DNA of 25,385 nucleotides, from contig JBOGEB010000047.1 in NCBI GenBank assembly GCA_050743125.1, forward strand, positions 1 through 25,385, given 5' to 3'. Of this stretch, positions 7,740 to 18,017 are shown piece after piece (position 1 is the stretch's first letter; every line of letters begins with the position of its first letter). The position numbers and the translations under genes were made by a program. The notes under the pieces are model-generated. The model was not told the DNA's origin. It saw only the letters and a list, made by a program, of their open reading frames with translations, and ran no database searches. The stretch comes from JBOGEB01 sp050743125. GTDB lineage: Bacteria > Actinomycetota > Nitriliruptoria > Euzebyales > Egibacteraceae.

Positions 7740-10700
7740 ATGATGCGTTGGATCGTTGGGTCGAGCTTAAGGTTTCGGCTCGTGGTGGTTCCTATTGCTG
7801 CGGTGATAATGCTCTTGGGTGTCACACAGCTTCATAAAACGTCGGTGGACGTTCTGCCCGAGTTCGCCCCGCCGTACGTGGAGGTGCAGACCGAAGCGCT
7901 CGGACTTTCCGCAGAAGAGGTGGAGCAGCTGATCACTGTTCCCCTGGAGGCGGACTTGCTCAACGGCGTGGCGTGGCTTGACGAAATCCGCTCTGAGTCG
8001 GTCCCCGGGCTGTCGTCGATCGTCCTCATCTTCGAGCCTGGGACGAACCTCTTGCGCGCACGGCAGGTGGTGTCAGAGCGCCTGACGCAGGCGCATGCGT
8101 TGCCCAATGTGTCAAAACCGCCGGTCATGCTCCAGCCTCTGTCATCGACAAGCCGGGTCATGATGATCGGGCTTTCCTCCAAAGACCTGTCCCTGATTGA
8201 CGTGTCGGTGCTCGCCCGTTGGACGATCAGGCCTCGCTTGCTGGGCGTGCCGGGCGTGGCAAACGTGGCCATCTGGGGGCAGCGGGAGCAGCAGCTGCAG
8301 GTGCAAGTCGATCCACAACGCTTGCGCGATCAGGGTGTGTCGCTCCTTCAGGTCATCAAGACCACTGGGAACGCGCTGATCGTGTCGCCACTCAGCTTCT
8401 TGGAATCCTCGACACCTGGTACCGGCGGGTTCATCGACACCCCCAATCAAAGGCTCGGGGTCCAACACGTCTTGCCCATCTCGTCGCCACAGGACCTGGC
8501 CAAAGTGGCCGTCGAAGGCTCGACGCTCCGACTCGGTGACGTGGCCAATGTCGTCGTGGACCATCAACCGCTCATCGGTGACGCTCTTACCAACAACGGT
8601 GCTGGCCTCCTGCTCGTGGTCGAGAAGTTTCCAGGAGCCAACACGCTTGAGGTAACTCGGGGGGTGGAAGCGGCGCTCGACGAGCTGCGGCCCGGTCTTT
8701 CCGGGATAGCGGTTGACTCCTCTGCCTACCGGCCCGCGACATTCATTGAGATGGCGATCGACAATCTCGCTCTGGTGCTGGTCATCGCCTTTGTCCTGTC
8801 CGCTCTGGCCCTCGGCGTCCTCTTTTACAATTGGCGTACCGCGCTGATCAGCGTCGTGGCGATCCCGTTGTCGCTGGTGGCAGCCGGCCTCGTGCTCTAT
8901 GCGCAAAAAGCTACAGTCAATGCGATGACTCTCGCGGGGCTGGTGCTCGCCGTTGCTTTCGTCGTCGATGACGCTGTCATCGACGTAGAACACATCGTGC
9001 GACGTCTCCGACAGCATCGCCAAAAGGGCAGTGGCAAGTCGACCGCACGCATTGTTCTCCAGGCTTCGCTCGCGATGCGCAGCGCGGTCCTCTACGCGAC
9101 GCTGATCGCTATGATGGCCGTGTTGCCGGCCTTCTTCATGGGCGGCCTGCTCGGCGTCTTTTCTCGGCCACTTGCGCTCTCCTATGCGCTGGCAGTGCTG
9201 GTGTCCATGGTGGTCGCCCTGACCGTGACGCCGGCGCTGGCCCTGATTCTTTTGCGGAAAGCGCCACTCGAGCACCGGGAGTCCCGGCTCGTACGGTGGC
9301 TGCAGCGTCGCTACGACGTGGCTGCATCGCGGATCATCCGCACACCGCGTCCGGCGTTCTTTGCGGCCGGTGCTATCGCGCTGGTCGGCCTCGCGGCGAT
9401 ACCACTGCTCAGGCAGTCACCGCTTCCTTCGTTCAAGGAGCCGGACCTGCTGATCCACTGGGACGGCGCGCCCGGCACGTCCCGTCCGGAAATGAGCCGA
9501 ATCGCAGCTGCGGCCCGTGAGGAGCTGCGATCTCTCCCCGGGGTCCGCAGCGTCGGCGCCCATGTGGGGCGTGCCATAACGTCGGATCAGGTGGTCGGTG
9601 TCAATTCCAGCGAGCTTTGGGTCAACATCGATCCCGCCGCTGACTACGACGCGACGGTGGCCTCCATTCAGAAGGTGGTTGACGGCTACCCCGGACTCCA
9701 GCGCGAGGTGCTGACCTACCTGAAAGAGCGAAGCGCAAAGGCGGCTACAGCCACAGAGGAAGACATCGTCGTGCGCGTCTATGGCCAGGACTTGGACGTC
9801 CTGCGCGGCAAAGCGGAGGAGGTACGCAAGGCCCTTTCGGACATCGACGGTGTCGTTGATCCGCAGATGAAGCTGCCAGCTCAGGAGCCGATATTGGAAG
9901 TCGAGGTGGACCTCGACGCGGCCGACGAGTTTGGAATCAAGCCAGGTGACGTGCGTCGGGCGGCAGCCACATTGTTGTCAGGCATTCAAGTCGGCAGCCT
10001 CTTCGAGCAACAGAAGGTGTTCGAGGTCGTAGTGTGGGGCACGCCCGAGATACGCCGCAGCCTGACCGGTGTTCGCGAGCTTCTGATCGACAAGCCCGGC
10101 GGCGGTCACGTGCGGTTGGGTGATGTGGCTGACGTGCGCATCGCATCCGCTCCAAGCGTCATCAAGCGTGACGCTGTCTCCACCTACATTGACGTCAGCG
10201 CCGACGTGCGCGGACGTGGTCCCGCTGCGGTTGTAGCCGACGTCGAACGTCGTCTCCAGGAGGTCGAGTTCCCACTCGAGTACCACCCAGAGGTGCGGGG
10301 AACGTACGTGGAGCGCCAGGCTGTTGCCAACCGCATGCTGTGGATTACGGTTGCCGCTGCCATCGGGATTTTGCTCCTTCTGCAGGCGGCATTCCAGAGC
10401 TGGCGCTTGGCGTCTGTGGTCTTGTTGCTCTTGCCGTTGGCCCTGGCGGGCGGAGCGCTTGCGGCGTTCGCGAGTGGCGGCGTAATCTCGCTCGGTTCGA
10501 TCGCTGGATTCTTCGTCGTGTTTGGGATTGCTGCGCGCAACGCCGTGCTGCTGGTCCGTCATTACCAGCATCTCGAACGGCACGAAGGTGAAACGTACAG
10601 TCTAGGGTTGGTCTTGCGCGGAACGCGGGAGCGGCTTGCGCCCATCGTCATGACCGCGGCGACAACAGGACTGGCGCTGTTGCCTGCGGTGCTCTTCCGC

Positions 10701-10886
10701 GATCTTCCCGGACTCGAGACCGTGCACCCGACGGCCGTCGTCGTCCTTGGCGGCCTCGTCACTTCGACCTTGTTCAGCCTGTTGGTTGTGCCCGCCCTCT
10801 ACTGGCGTTTTGGGTCTAGCCCTGAACCCGAGTTCACCGTTGAAGAAGAAGACAGGCCCGAGGTTGACCTCACCACGGTTGGTTAA
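7740..10886 (+). CDS. RND efflux permease, heavy-metal-efflux (CusA/CzcA)-like, copy 1
   Basis: The 1048-residue protein has full-length RND architecture: an N-terminal membrane helix, a large periplasmic/extracytoplasmic loop, helices 2-6 starting around DNLALVLVIAFVLSALALG, a second large loop, and a C-terminal helix bundle. Sequence style (SVDVLPEFAPPYVEVQTEA, GVPGVANVAIWGQR, GGFIDTPNQR) is that of the HME branch. In helix 4 the proton-relay region reads VVDDAVIDVEH, with Asp410, Asp411, Asp415 and Glu417; Asp410 and Glu417 align with the essential acidic pair of CzcA/CusA. The Met ligands of CusA are not evident (SSELWVNI where CusA has an EM pair), so Cu/Ag specificity is not supported. 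The start ATG 7740 has only a weak ribosome binding site. The lipoprotein gene follows after 18 bases. Confidence 0.9.
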   Translation: MMRWIVGSSLRFRLVVVPIAAVIMLLGVTQLHKTSVDVLPEFAPPYVEVQTEALGLSAEEVEQLITVPLEADLLNGVAWLDEIRSESVPGLSSIVLIFEPGTNLLRARQVVSERLTQAHALPNVSKPPVMLQPLSSTSRVMMIGLSSKDLSLIDVSVLARWTIRPRLLGVPGVANVAIWGQREQQLQVQVDPQRLRDQGVSLLQVIKTTGNALIVSPLSFLESSTPGTGGFIDTPNQRLGVQHVLPISSPQDLAKVAVEGSTLRLGDVANVVVDHQPLIGDALTNNGAGLLLVVEKFPGANTLEVTRGVEAALDELRPGLSGIAVDSSAYRPATFIEMAIDNLALVLVIAFVLSALALGVLFYNWRTALISVVAIPLSLVAAGLVLYAQKATVNAMTLAGLVLAVAFVVDDAVIDVEHIVRRLRQHRQKGSGKSTARIVLQASLAMRSAVLYATLIAMMAVLPAFFMGGLLGVFSRPLALSYALAVLVSMVVALTVTPALALILLRKAPLEHRESRLVRWLQRRYDVAASRIIRTPRPAFFAAGAIALVGLAAIPLLRQSPLPSFKEPDLLIHWDGAPGTSRPEMSRIAAAAREELRSLPGVRSVGAHVGRAITSDQVVGVNSSELWVNIDPAADYDATVASIQKVVDGYPGLQREVLTYLKERSAKAATATEEDIVVRVYGQDLDVLRGKAEEVRKALSDIDGVVDPQMKLPAQEPILEVEVDLDAADEFGIKPGDVRRAAATLLSGIQVGSLFEQQKVFEVVVWGTPEIRRSLTGVRELLIDKPGGGHVRLGDVADVRIASAPSVIKRDAVSTYIDVSADVRGRGPAAVVADVERRLQEVEFPLEYHPEVRGTYVERQAVANRMLWITVAAAIGILLLLQAAFQSWRLASVVLLLLPLALAGGALAAFASGGVISLGSIAGFFVVFGIAARNAVLLVRHYQHLERHEGETYSLGLVLRGTRERLAPIVMTAATTGLALLPAVLFRDLPGLETVHPTAVVVLGGLVTSTLFSLLVVPALYWRFGSSPEPEFTVEEEDRPEVDLTTVG

Positions 10887-10904
10887 ACGCGTAGGAGAAG
10901 CCCG

Positions 10905-11348
10905 ATGCGGTACGGTAATCGATGGATGACCATGATGCTGGTCATTGCCGGTCTCACGCTTTCGGCGTGCACCCAGGTGTCAACAGCCTCAGGGAGCAAG
11001 ATTCAAGCCGCCACGGTCGAGGCCGTCGAGGGGACGAGCCTTCATCGCGTGATACTGACCGCCAAAGCGGCCGAACGGCTTGACATTCAAACAGTCCCAG
11101 TTCGTGACGCCGAGATCGGCGGGACGCAGCGAAAGGTCATTCCGTACGCTGCGGTGATCTACCGGGCGGACGGCAGTACCTGGACGTACACAAGCCCCGA
11201 GCCTCTGGTGTTCGTCCGACGCCCCGTCATGATCGACCGCATAGAAGGAGACGTGGCGGTTCTGTGGGACGGTCCACCCTCTGGCACCGCGGTTGTGACG
11301 GTGGGAGCGGCCGAGTTGTTCGGTACTGAGTTCGAGGTCGGGCATTGA
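10905..11348 (+). CDS. Mini RND adaptor-like lipoprotein
   Basis: The 147-residue product begins with a lipoprotein signal peptide: Arg6, a hydrophobic core MMLVIAGLTL and lipobox LSAC with lipidated Cys22. The mature part (VIPYAAVIYRADGSTWTYT ... FVRRPVMIDRIEGDVAVL ... GTAVVTVGAAELFGTEF) resembles the membrane-proximal C-terminal end of CusB/HlyD-type periplasmic adaptors. The alpha-hairpin and lipoyl domains that reach an outer-membrane channel are absent, at less than half the usual adaptor length. AGGAG at 10893-10897 gives a good ribosome binding site. Its position between two RND permeases, 18 bases after one and 22 before the other, indicates that it serves one or both. Adaptor assignment is inferred from the C-terminal pattern and context. 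Confidence 0.75.
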   Translation: MRYGNRWMTMMLVIAGLTLSACTQVSTASGSKIQAATVEAVEGTSLHRVILTAKAAERLDIQTVPVRDAEIGGTQRKVIPYAAVIYRADGSTWTYTSPEPLVFVRRPVMIDRIEGDVAVLWDGPPSGTAVVTVGAAELFGTEFEVGH

Positions 11349-11370
11349 CTCCGCAGGGAGATCTCCAGCG

Positions 11371-14300
11371 ATGATGCGTTGGATCGTCGGGTCCAGCCTG
11401 AAGTTCCGATTTCTGGTGGTGGCGGGCGCCGCGGCAATGATGTTCTTCGGCGTCGCCCAACTTCGCAGCATGCCGGTGGACGTCTTTCCCGAGTTCGCGC
11501 CGCCACGTGTAGAAATCCAGACCCCAAGCCTCGGGCTTTCCGCGGCCGACGTGGAGGAGTTAGTAACCATCCCGCTGGAGGAGGCACTCACCGGGGTGGC
11601 GGGACTTGACACCATCCGCTCCAAGTCGGTGTCCCAGCTCTCATCGATTGAGCTCATCTTCAGGCCTGGAACCGACCTCCTGGAGGCACGTCAGTTAGTA
11701 CAAGAGCGCGTTGCCACGGTGACGCCAAACCTGCCAACCTGGGCGAGCCCGCCGTTCATGATGCAGCCCCTGTCGGCGACAAGCCGGGCGATGAAGATTG
11801 GACTGTCGTCGGACCAACATTCGCTCATCGACCTGTCGATGACCTCCTATTGGAACATCAGGCCTCGTTTGCTGCGTGTACCCGGCGTGGCAAATGTCGC
11901 CATATGGGGTGAGCGGCTGCGGATGCAGCAGGTACAAGTCGAACCGGCACGGTTGCGGGAAAACGGTGTCTCGCTGAACCAAGTCATGGAGGCCACCGCA
12001 GACGCCTTGGACGCGGGATTGTTGCGGTTCTCAGATGGATCGCTGATCGGTACCGGAGGGTTCATCGATACCCCGAATCAGCGACTGGGGATCCGGCACG
12101 TCTTGCCGATCGTGACGCCGGATGACCTGGCCAAAGTGCCCGTCGAGGGGAAGGACGGCAAGCCCCTGCAGCTAAGCGACGTGGCCAACGTGGTCGAAGA
12201 TCATCAACCGCTCATCGGTGACGCGATCATCAACGACGGGCCGGGCCTCATGCTGATCGTGGAGAAGTTTCCATGGGCCAACACGCTGGATGTGACTCGC
12301 GGGGTCGAAGAAGCACTGGATGATTTACGGCCCGGTCTTTCCGGGATCAAGATCGACTCACAGATATTCCGGCCGGCGACGTTCATCGAGATGTCGATCA
12401 GCAATCTGACGACCGCGCTGCTTATCGGTTGCCTTCTTATGATTCTGATGCTCGGCGCCTTTCTTTACGAATGGCGTACGGCGATGATCAGCGTCGTGGC
12501 GATCCCGTTGTCGCTGGTGGGAGCAGGGCTTGTGCTCTACCACCGTGGGGCGACGATCAACACGATGATTTTGGCGGGATTTGTCATCGCCCTCGGGGAC
12601 GTCGTCGATGACGCCATCATCGACATAGAAAACGTGGTTCGGCGTCTCCGTCAGCATCGTAAGGCAGGCAGCGGCAAGTCCACTGCGTCCGTTATCCTTG
12701 GCGCTTCGCTCGAGGTGCGCAGCGCCATCGTTTACGCGACGCTGATCGAAGTGGTGGCGGTCGCGCCGGTCCTCTTCTTGGGGGGGTTGTCCGGGGCATT
12801 CTTTCGGCCACTTGCGCTCTCGTATGCGCTGGCGCTGCTCGTATCCATGGCGGTCGCCTTGACCGTCACGCCGGCGATGGCCCTCATTCTCTTGCGGAAA
12901 GCGCCGCTCGAGCGCCGCGAGTCCCCGCTCGTACCGTTGCTGCAGCGCGGCTACGGGGCGGTGCTCTCGCGGATCATCCACGGGCCACGTCCGGCGTTCG
13001 CAACCGTCGGGGCCACTGCGTTGGCTGGCCTCGCGGTGGTGCCACTGCTCGGGCAGTCACTGCTTCCGTCGTTCAAGGAGAGGGACTTCCTGATGCACTG
13101 GGTGACCCAGCCGGGCACCTCCCATCCAGAAATGCAACGGATCACGACTGAGGCCAGTCAGGAGCTGCGATCCATTCCGGGGGTTCGCAACTTCGGAGCC
13201 CACATAGGGCAAGCCCTATTGGCGGACGAGGTGGTCGGCATCGATTTCGGCGAGAACTGGATCAGCGTCGACCCAGCGGTGGACTATGACAAGACGGTGG
13301 CCTCCATTCAGGAGGTGGTTGACGGTTACCCCGGGCTTTATCGCGACGTACTGACCTATCTGAAAGAACGAATCAGAGAAGTGCTGACGGGATCAAGCGA
13401 AGCCATCACCGTACGCGTCTATGGGCCCGACCTGGGTGTCCTGCGCAGCAAGGCGGCCGAGGTGGAGCAAGCCCTTTCGAAGATCGACGGTATCGTCGAA
13501 TTGCATGTCGAACTCCAGACTGACGTTGCACAGGTGGAGGTGAAGGTAGACCCCGCCACCGCCCAACGCTATGGACTCAAGCCTGGTGATGTGCGCCGGG
13601 CGGCCTCGACGTTGGTGGCAGGCGAAGAAGTCGGTGACATCTTCAGGGACGGGAAGGCGTTCGACGTGCAGGTGTGGAGCACGCCCGCAACCCGCAACAG
13701 CGTGACCGATATTCGGGAGCTTCTGATCGACACGCCCAGCGGCGGTCAGGTGCGTTTGGGGGATGTGGCCGAGGTTCGCCTTGCGCCCACTCCGAACGCG
13801 ATAATCCGTGAAAACGTCTCGCGTCGCATTGACGTAGGCGCCAACGTTCGTGGACGTGATCTCGGCTCCGTAGTGCGCGACGTCGAACGCAGCCTCCAGG
13901 CAATCGAGTTCCCACTCGAGTACCGTCCGGAGCTGCTCGGGGAGTACGCGGAGCGACAGACCGCCCAGCGGCGCATGCTCGGCTTTGCGGTTGCTGCGGT
14001 GATCGGAATGTTGCTGCTCCTGCAGGCGTCCTTCGCGAGTTGGCGCTTGGCGGCTCTGTCCTTCTTGACCTTGCCGATAGCCCTGGTGGGGGGGCTGCTC
14101 GCGGCGTTTGTGAGTGGCGGCGTGATCTCGCTCGGGTCGCTCGTGGGCTTTCTCACGGTGTTGGGAATTGCCGCACGCAACGGCATTATGCTGATCAGCC
14201 ACTATCAGCATCTGGAGCGGCATGAAGGCGAAACTTTTGGTCCAGGTCTTGTCCTACGCGGAGCGCGAGAACGACTTGTGCCAATTCTGATGACTGCCAT

Positions 14301-14511
14301 AGCGACAGGGCTGGCTCTGGTGCCCTTGGTAATCTCCGGCTCTATCCCTGGTCACGAGATAGAGCACCCGATGGCCGTCGTCATTATGGGCGGGTTGGTC
14401 ACTTCGACGCTGCTCAACCTGTTCGTCGTACCCTCCCTGTACCTGCGTTTTGGGAGGGGCAGGAAGGTGCTCTCCGAACCCAGCGCTGCGAGTGCCCCTC
14501 AATCATCTTGA
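11371..14511 (+). CDS. RND efflux permease, heavy-metal-efflux (CusA/CzcA)-like, copy 2
   Basis: This 1046-residue paralog of the copy at 7740 aligns over its whole length; both begin MMRWIVGSSL and share many identical blocks, even at DNA level (e.g. the bases encoding ISVVAIPLSLV). Topology is that of a complete RND protomer. The helix-4 segment reads ALGDVVDDAIIDIENVV, with Asp413, Asp414, Asp418 and Glu420 corresponding to copy 1 and an extra acidic residue, Asp410, that copy 1 lacks (Ala407). In the periplasmic porter region copy 2 has GENWISVDP where copy 1 has SSELWVNIDP. The differences point to divergent substrates or a hetero-oligomer. AGGGAG at 11355-11360 is the ribosome binding site. 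A hairpin terminator follows at 14526. Confidence 0.9.
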   Translation: MMRWIVGSSLKFRFLVVAGAAAMMFFGVAQLRSMPVDVFPEFAPPRVEIQTPSLGLSAADVEELVTIPLEEALTGVAGLDTIRSKSVSQLSSIELIFRPGTDLLEARQLVQERVATVTPNLPTWASPPFMMQPLSATSRAMKIGLSSDQHSLIDLSMTSYWNIRPRLLRVPGVANVAIWGERLRMQQVQVEPARLRENGVSLNQVMEATADALDAGLLRFSDGSLIGTGGFIDTPNQRLGIRHVLPIVTPDDLAKVPVEGKDGKPLQLSDVANVVEDHQPLIGDAIINDGPGLMLIVEKFPWANTLDVTRGVEEALDDLRPGLSGIKIDSQIFRPATFIEMSISNLTTALLIGCLLMILMLGAFLYEWRTAMISVVAIPLSLVGAGLVLYHRGATINTMILAGFVIALGDVVDDAIIDIENVVRRLRQHRKAGSGKSTASVILGASLEVRSAIVYATLIEVVAVAPVLFLGGLSGAFFRPLALSYALALLVSMAVALTVTPAMALILLRKAPLERRESPLVPLLQRGYGAVLSRIIHGPRPAFATVGATALAGLAVVPLLGQSLLPSFKERDFLMHWVTQPGTSHPEMQRITTEASQELRSIPGVRNFGAHIGQALLADEVVGIDFGENWISVDPAVDYDKTVASIQEVVDGYPGLYRDVLTYLKERIREVLTGSSEAITVRVYGPDLGVLRSKAAEVEQALSKIDGIVELHVELQTDVAQVEVKVDPATAQRYGLKPGDVRRAASTLVAGEEVGDIFRDGKAFDVQVWSTPATRNSVTDIRELLIDTPSGGQVRLGDVAEVRLAPTPNAIIRENVSRRIDVGANVRGRDLGSVVRDVERSLQAIEFPLEYRPELLGEYAERQTAQRRMLGFAVAAVIGMLLLLQASFASWRLAALSFLTLPIALVGGLLAAFVSGGVISLGSLVGFLTVLGIAARNGIMLISHYQHLERHEGETFGPGLVLRGARERLVPILMTAIATGLALVPLVISGSIPGHEIEHPMAVVIMGGLVTSTLLNLFVVPSLYLRFGRGRKVLSEPSAASAPQSS

Positions 14512-14525
14512 CGGACGGGTTCTTC

Positions 14526-14564
14526 TGATGGGTCACGCCGGTCACCGTGGCCGGTGACCCATCA
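14526..14564 (+). terminator. Probable terminator of the RND cluster
   Basis: Arms TGATGGGTCAC (14526-14536) and GTGACCCATCA (14554-14564) are perfect complements and enclose a GC-rich loop that can itself pair partly. It starts 15 bases after the second RND stop codon. There is no clear T-run, as is common in high-GC actinobacteria. Confidence 0.6.
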
Positions 14565-14590
14565 CGAGGCAGGCCGTAGGATCTGTGGGG

Positions 14591-14791
14591 CTGAGAACGT
14601 GTTTGAGAAGTATTCCGGGGGTCGCGTCGCGTCGGGTTCCGCTCCTTCAGGGCGAGTGGGTGGGGGAGGTTGGTGCGGTCGGCGGTTTCGGCGGCCAGGG
14701 GCTGGGGGAGTCCCACATAGACGGCCACGAAACCGCGCTCCGCTTCGCTTCGCCCACGGGGCAAGGCCGCGGTTCTCAAACACGCTCTGAG
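14591..14791. mobile_element. MITE-like element with IS-type terminal inverted repeats
   Basis: The ends carry near-identical inverted repeats: AACGTGTTTGAGAA on the left (14596-14609) and the complement of AGCGTGTTTGAGAA on the right (14773-14786), one mismatch in 14. Each is flanked on the outside by CTGAG (14591-14595 and 14787-14791) in direct orientation, as expected for a 5-bp target duplication; alternatively CTGAG could belong to a longer imperfect inverted repeat. The roughly 190-bp interior has no plausible transposase gene, so this is a non-autonomous element or a deletion derivative of an IS. It sits between the RND terminator and the two-component genes. Confidence 0.6.
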
Positions 14792-14923
14792 CATCCGTGC
14801 CGTAGCGGCTCGATGTTGGGGCGCTGGCGATCACCCAGAGCCCTATCCGGATCAGTGGTCCGCGTGGAGAAACACGTGGCGTTTGTGCGCAAAGCAGCCC
14901 GCGTCGTGGGGATAGTCAAGGCG

Positions 14924-14939
14924 TTCAGCGATACTTCAG
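14924..14939 (+). promoter_or_regulatory. TTCAG direct repeat upstream of the response regulator gene
   Basis: TTCAG occurs at 14924-14928 and 14935-14939, start-to-start spacing 11 bp, ending 45 bases before the TTG start at 14985. OmpR/PhoB-family regulators bind direct half-sites spaced 10-11 bp, so this is a candidate autoregulatory site. The same motif recurs at 17661-17726. Confidence 0.45.
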
Positions 14940-14984
14940 TTCCGGTAGCCGAGAATCGTCACGAACACGCGGAGAGGAGAGCAC

Positions 14985-15651
14985 TTGCGGGTATTGGTCG
15001 TCGAGGACGAGAAGCGGCTCGCCGCCGGCCTGCGAAACGGACTCGAGGCGGAGGGATTCGCCGTGGACGTGGCCCTGGACGGCACCGACGGGCTGTGGAT
15101 GGCCCGAGAGAACCCGTACGACGCGCTCGTGCTCGACATCATGTTGCCGGGGATCAACGGCTACAAGATCTGTGCAACGCTGCGGGAGGAAGGCGTCTGG
15201 ACGCCGATCCTCATGCTGACGGCCAAGGACGGCGAATGGGACGAGGTCGAGGGGCTCGACACCGGAGCCGATGACTACCTGACCAAGCCGTTCTCCTACG
15301 CGGTGCTCGTTGCCCGGCTACGGGCGCTGCTGCGGCGAGGTGCCCGCGAGCGTCCGGCCGTGCTGCAGGCAGGCGACCTGCGACTGGATCCTGCGGCCAA
15401 GCGGGTGTGGAGGGGCGACGTCGAAGTGGATCTCACCGCGAGGGAGCTCGCGCTGTTGGAGTTCCTGCTGCGCCGTCGAGGCGAGGCCGTCTCCAAACGG
15501 GAGATCCTCCAACACGTCTGGGACTACGACTTCGAAGGCGATCCCAACATCGTCGAGGTCTACGTTCGGCACCTGCGCAACAAGCTCGACCGGCCCTTCG
15601 ACCGGAGCTCGATCGAGACGATCCGCGGGGCCGGATACCGGCTCCAGGCCC

Positions 15652-15662
<11 letters not shown>
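14985..15662 (+). CDS. OmpR/PhoB-family response regulator
   Basis: The 225-residue regulator has a receiver domain (EDE at 7-9, phospho-acceptor Asp51 in VLDIMLPG, Thr79, Lys101 in YLTKPF) and a C-terminal winged-helix DNA-binding domain (about 127-223: DLRLDPAAKRVWRG, LTARELALLEFLLRR, recognition-helix region NIVEVYVRHLRNKL, wing ETIRGAGYRL). It is a transcription factor activated by the adjacent kinase. The TTG start is supported by GGAGAGGAG at 14971-14979 and by the immediate MRVLVVEDE sequence. The stop overlaps the kinase ATG by 11 bases, so the two are translationally coupled. TTCAG repeats just upstream suggest autoregulation. The regulated genes may include the secreted-protein gene at 18018 and possibly the RND cluster. 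Confidence 0.93.
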
Positions 15663-17253
<1,591 letters not shown>

Positions 17254-17504
17254 CCTCGGGCTCGCGCGTGCAGCACGGAAATCAGGGTCCGGCGTGCCGG
17301 GCAGGAGGCATCGGCAGGTCGCGCAGGACCGAAGGACCGCTGCTGTGGCGGTGGTCCGCCTCTCCATCAGGCCGCCCTACGGCAGCCCTAGCTGCACATC
17401 GTCGACCACCTCAGGCCATCTGACACGCCCCTCGCCCGTGACCCGTAGGAGACGCGCGCTTCCCGCCTACGCACTTGACGGCCATGACCGACGACGGACC
17501 ACTA

Positions 17505-17604
17505 NNNNNNNNNNNNNNNNNNNNNNNNNNNNNNNNNNNNNNNNNNNNNNNNNNNNNNNNNNNNNNNNNNNNNNNNNNNNNNNNNNNNNNNNNNNNNNNN
17601 NNNN
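17505..17604. other. Assembly gap (100 N)
   Basis: A second run of exactly 100 N. Flanking sequences show no shared repeat, so true size and content are unknown, and the two sides were joined by scaffolding only. Confidence 0.95.
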
Positions 17605-17660
17605 CACACGTCTGCGAATTGCGCCGCAATTCTTGCGACGGTGTACGAGCGCCCCCACCG

Positions 17661-17726
17661 CTGAAGGCGCTGAACGGGGCTTCAGAAACGTTCAGGGTCT
17701 ATTCAGGGGCCAGCCAGCATCCTGAA
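17661..17726 (+). promoter_or_regulatory. Cluster of TTCAG/CTGAA half-sites, candidate response-regulator operator
   Basis: CTGAA at 17661 and 17670, TTCAG at 17681, 17691 and 17702, and CTGAA at 17722. The three TTCAG copies are spaced 10 and 11 bp, one helical turn, as in OmpR/PhoB-family operators; CTGAA is the reverse complement. The same half-site, spaced 11 bp, lies upstream of the regulator gene (14924-14939). The cluster ends about 290 bp before the next ATG (18018), so the intended promoter must lie between, or drive an unseen transcript. Confidence 0.5.
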
Positions 17727-18017
17727 AACGTACCGGAAACGAGAGCGCAGAAAGCCAATGCGGGCCTGAGCAGACACCGGCAACGAGAGAGACCCAGCAA
17801 TACAGCGTAAGGCCATGCGGATGGCGGCCCAGCCCCTCGCCGTCACCGTGATCGGCGGCGGGCCGGCATCGAACGGCGCGACGACAAGCCGCTTGTCGGC
17901 TCGATGAGAGCTTCACGGCCACCGGCCAGAAAGCCGACGACGCCCCAATGACGAAGGCGAAAGCGGACAGCAGTCAACAAACGCGACTTTCCCTCACATT
18001 CCTGCGAGGTATTCACG

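Larger units (their letters stand above)
17254..18017. other. Intergenic region between the kinase and the secreted-protein gene, with a second gap
   Basis: No supported gene lies in these 764 bp. They contain a 100-N gap at 17505-17604, a small inverted repeat GAATTGCG/CGCAATTC at about 17615-17631, and the dense TTCAG/CTGAA cluster at 17661-17726. A 30-codon frame at 17815-17907 begins like an FAD-binding protein (VTVIGGGP) but stops at once and may be a relic. A gene inside the gap cannot be excluded. Confidence 0.5.

Noticed and set aside
8142..9275. 377-codon frame antisense to the first RND permease
   Set aside because: Shadow of the conserved RND gene with low-complexity charged composition (many Gln, His, Arg) and no motif.
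17815..17907. Thirty-codon frame starting MRMAAQPLAVTVIGGGP, like an FAD-binding N-terminus
   Set aside because: It stops after 30 codons and no continuation is seen in other frames; at most a tiny relic, so not listed as a gene.
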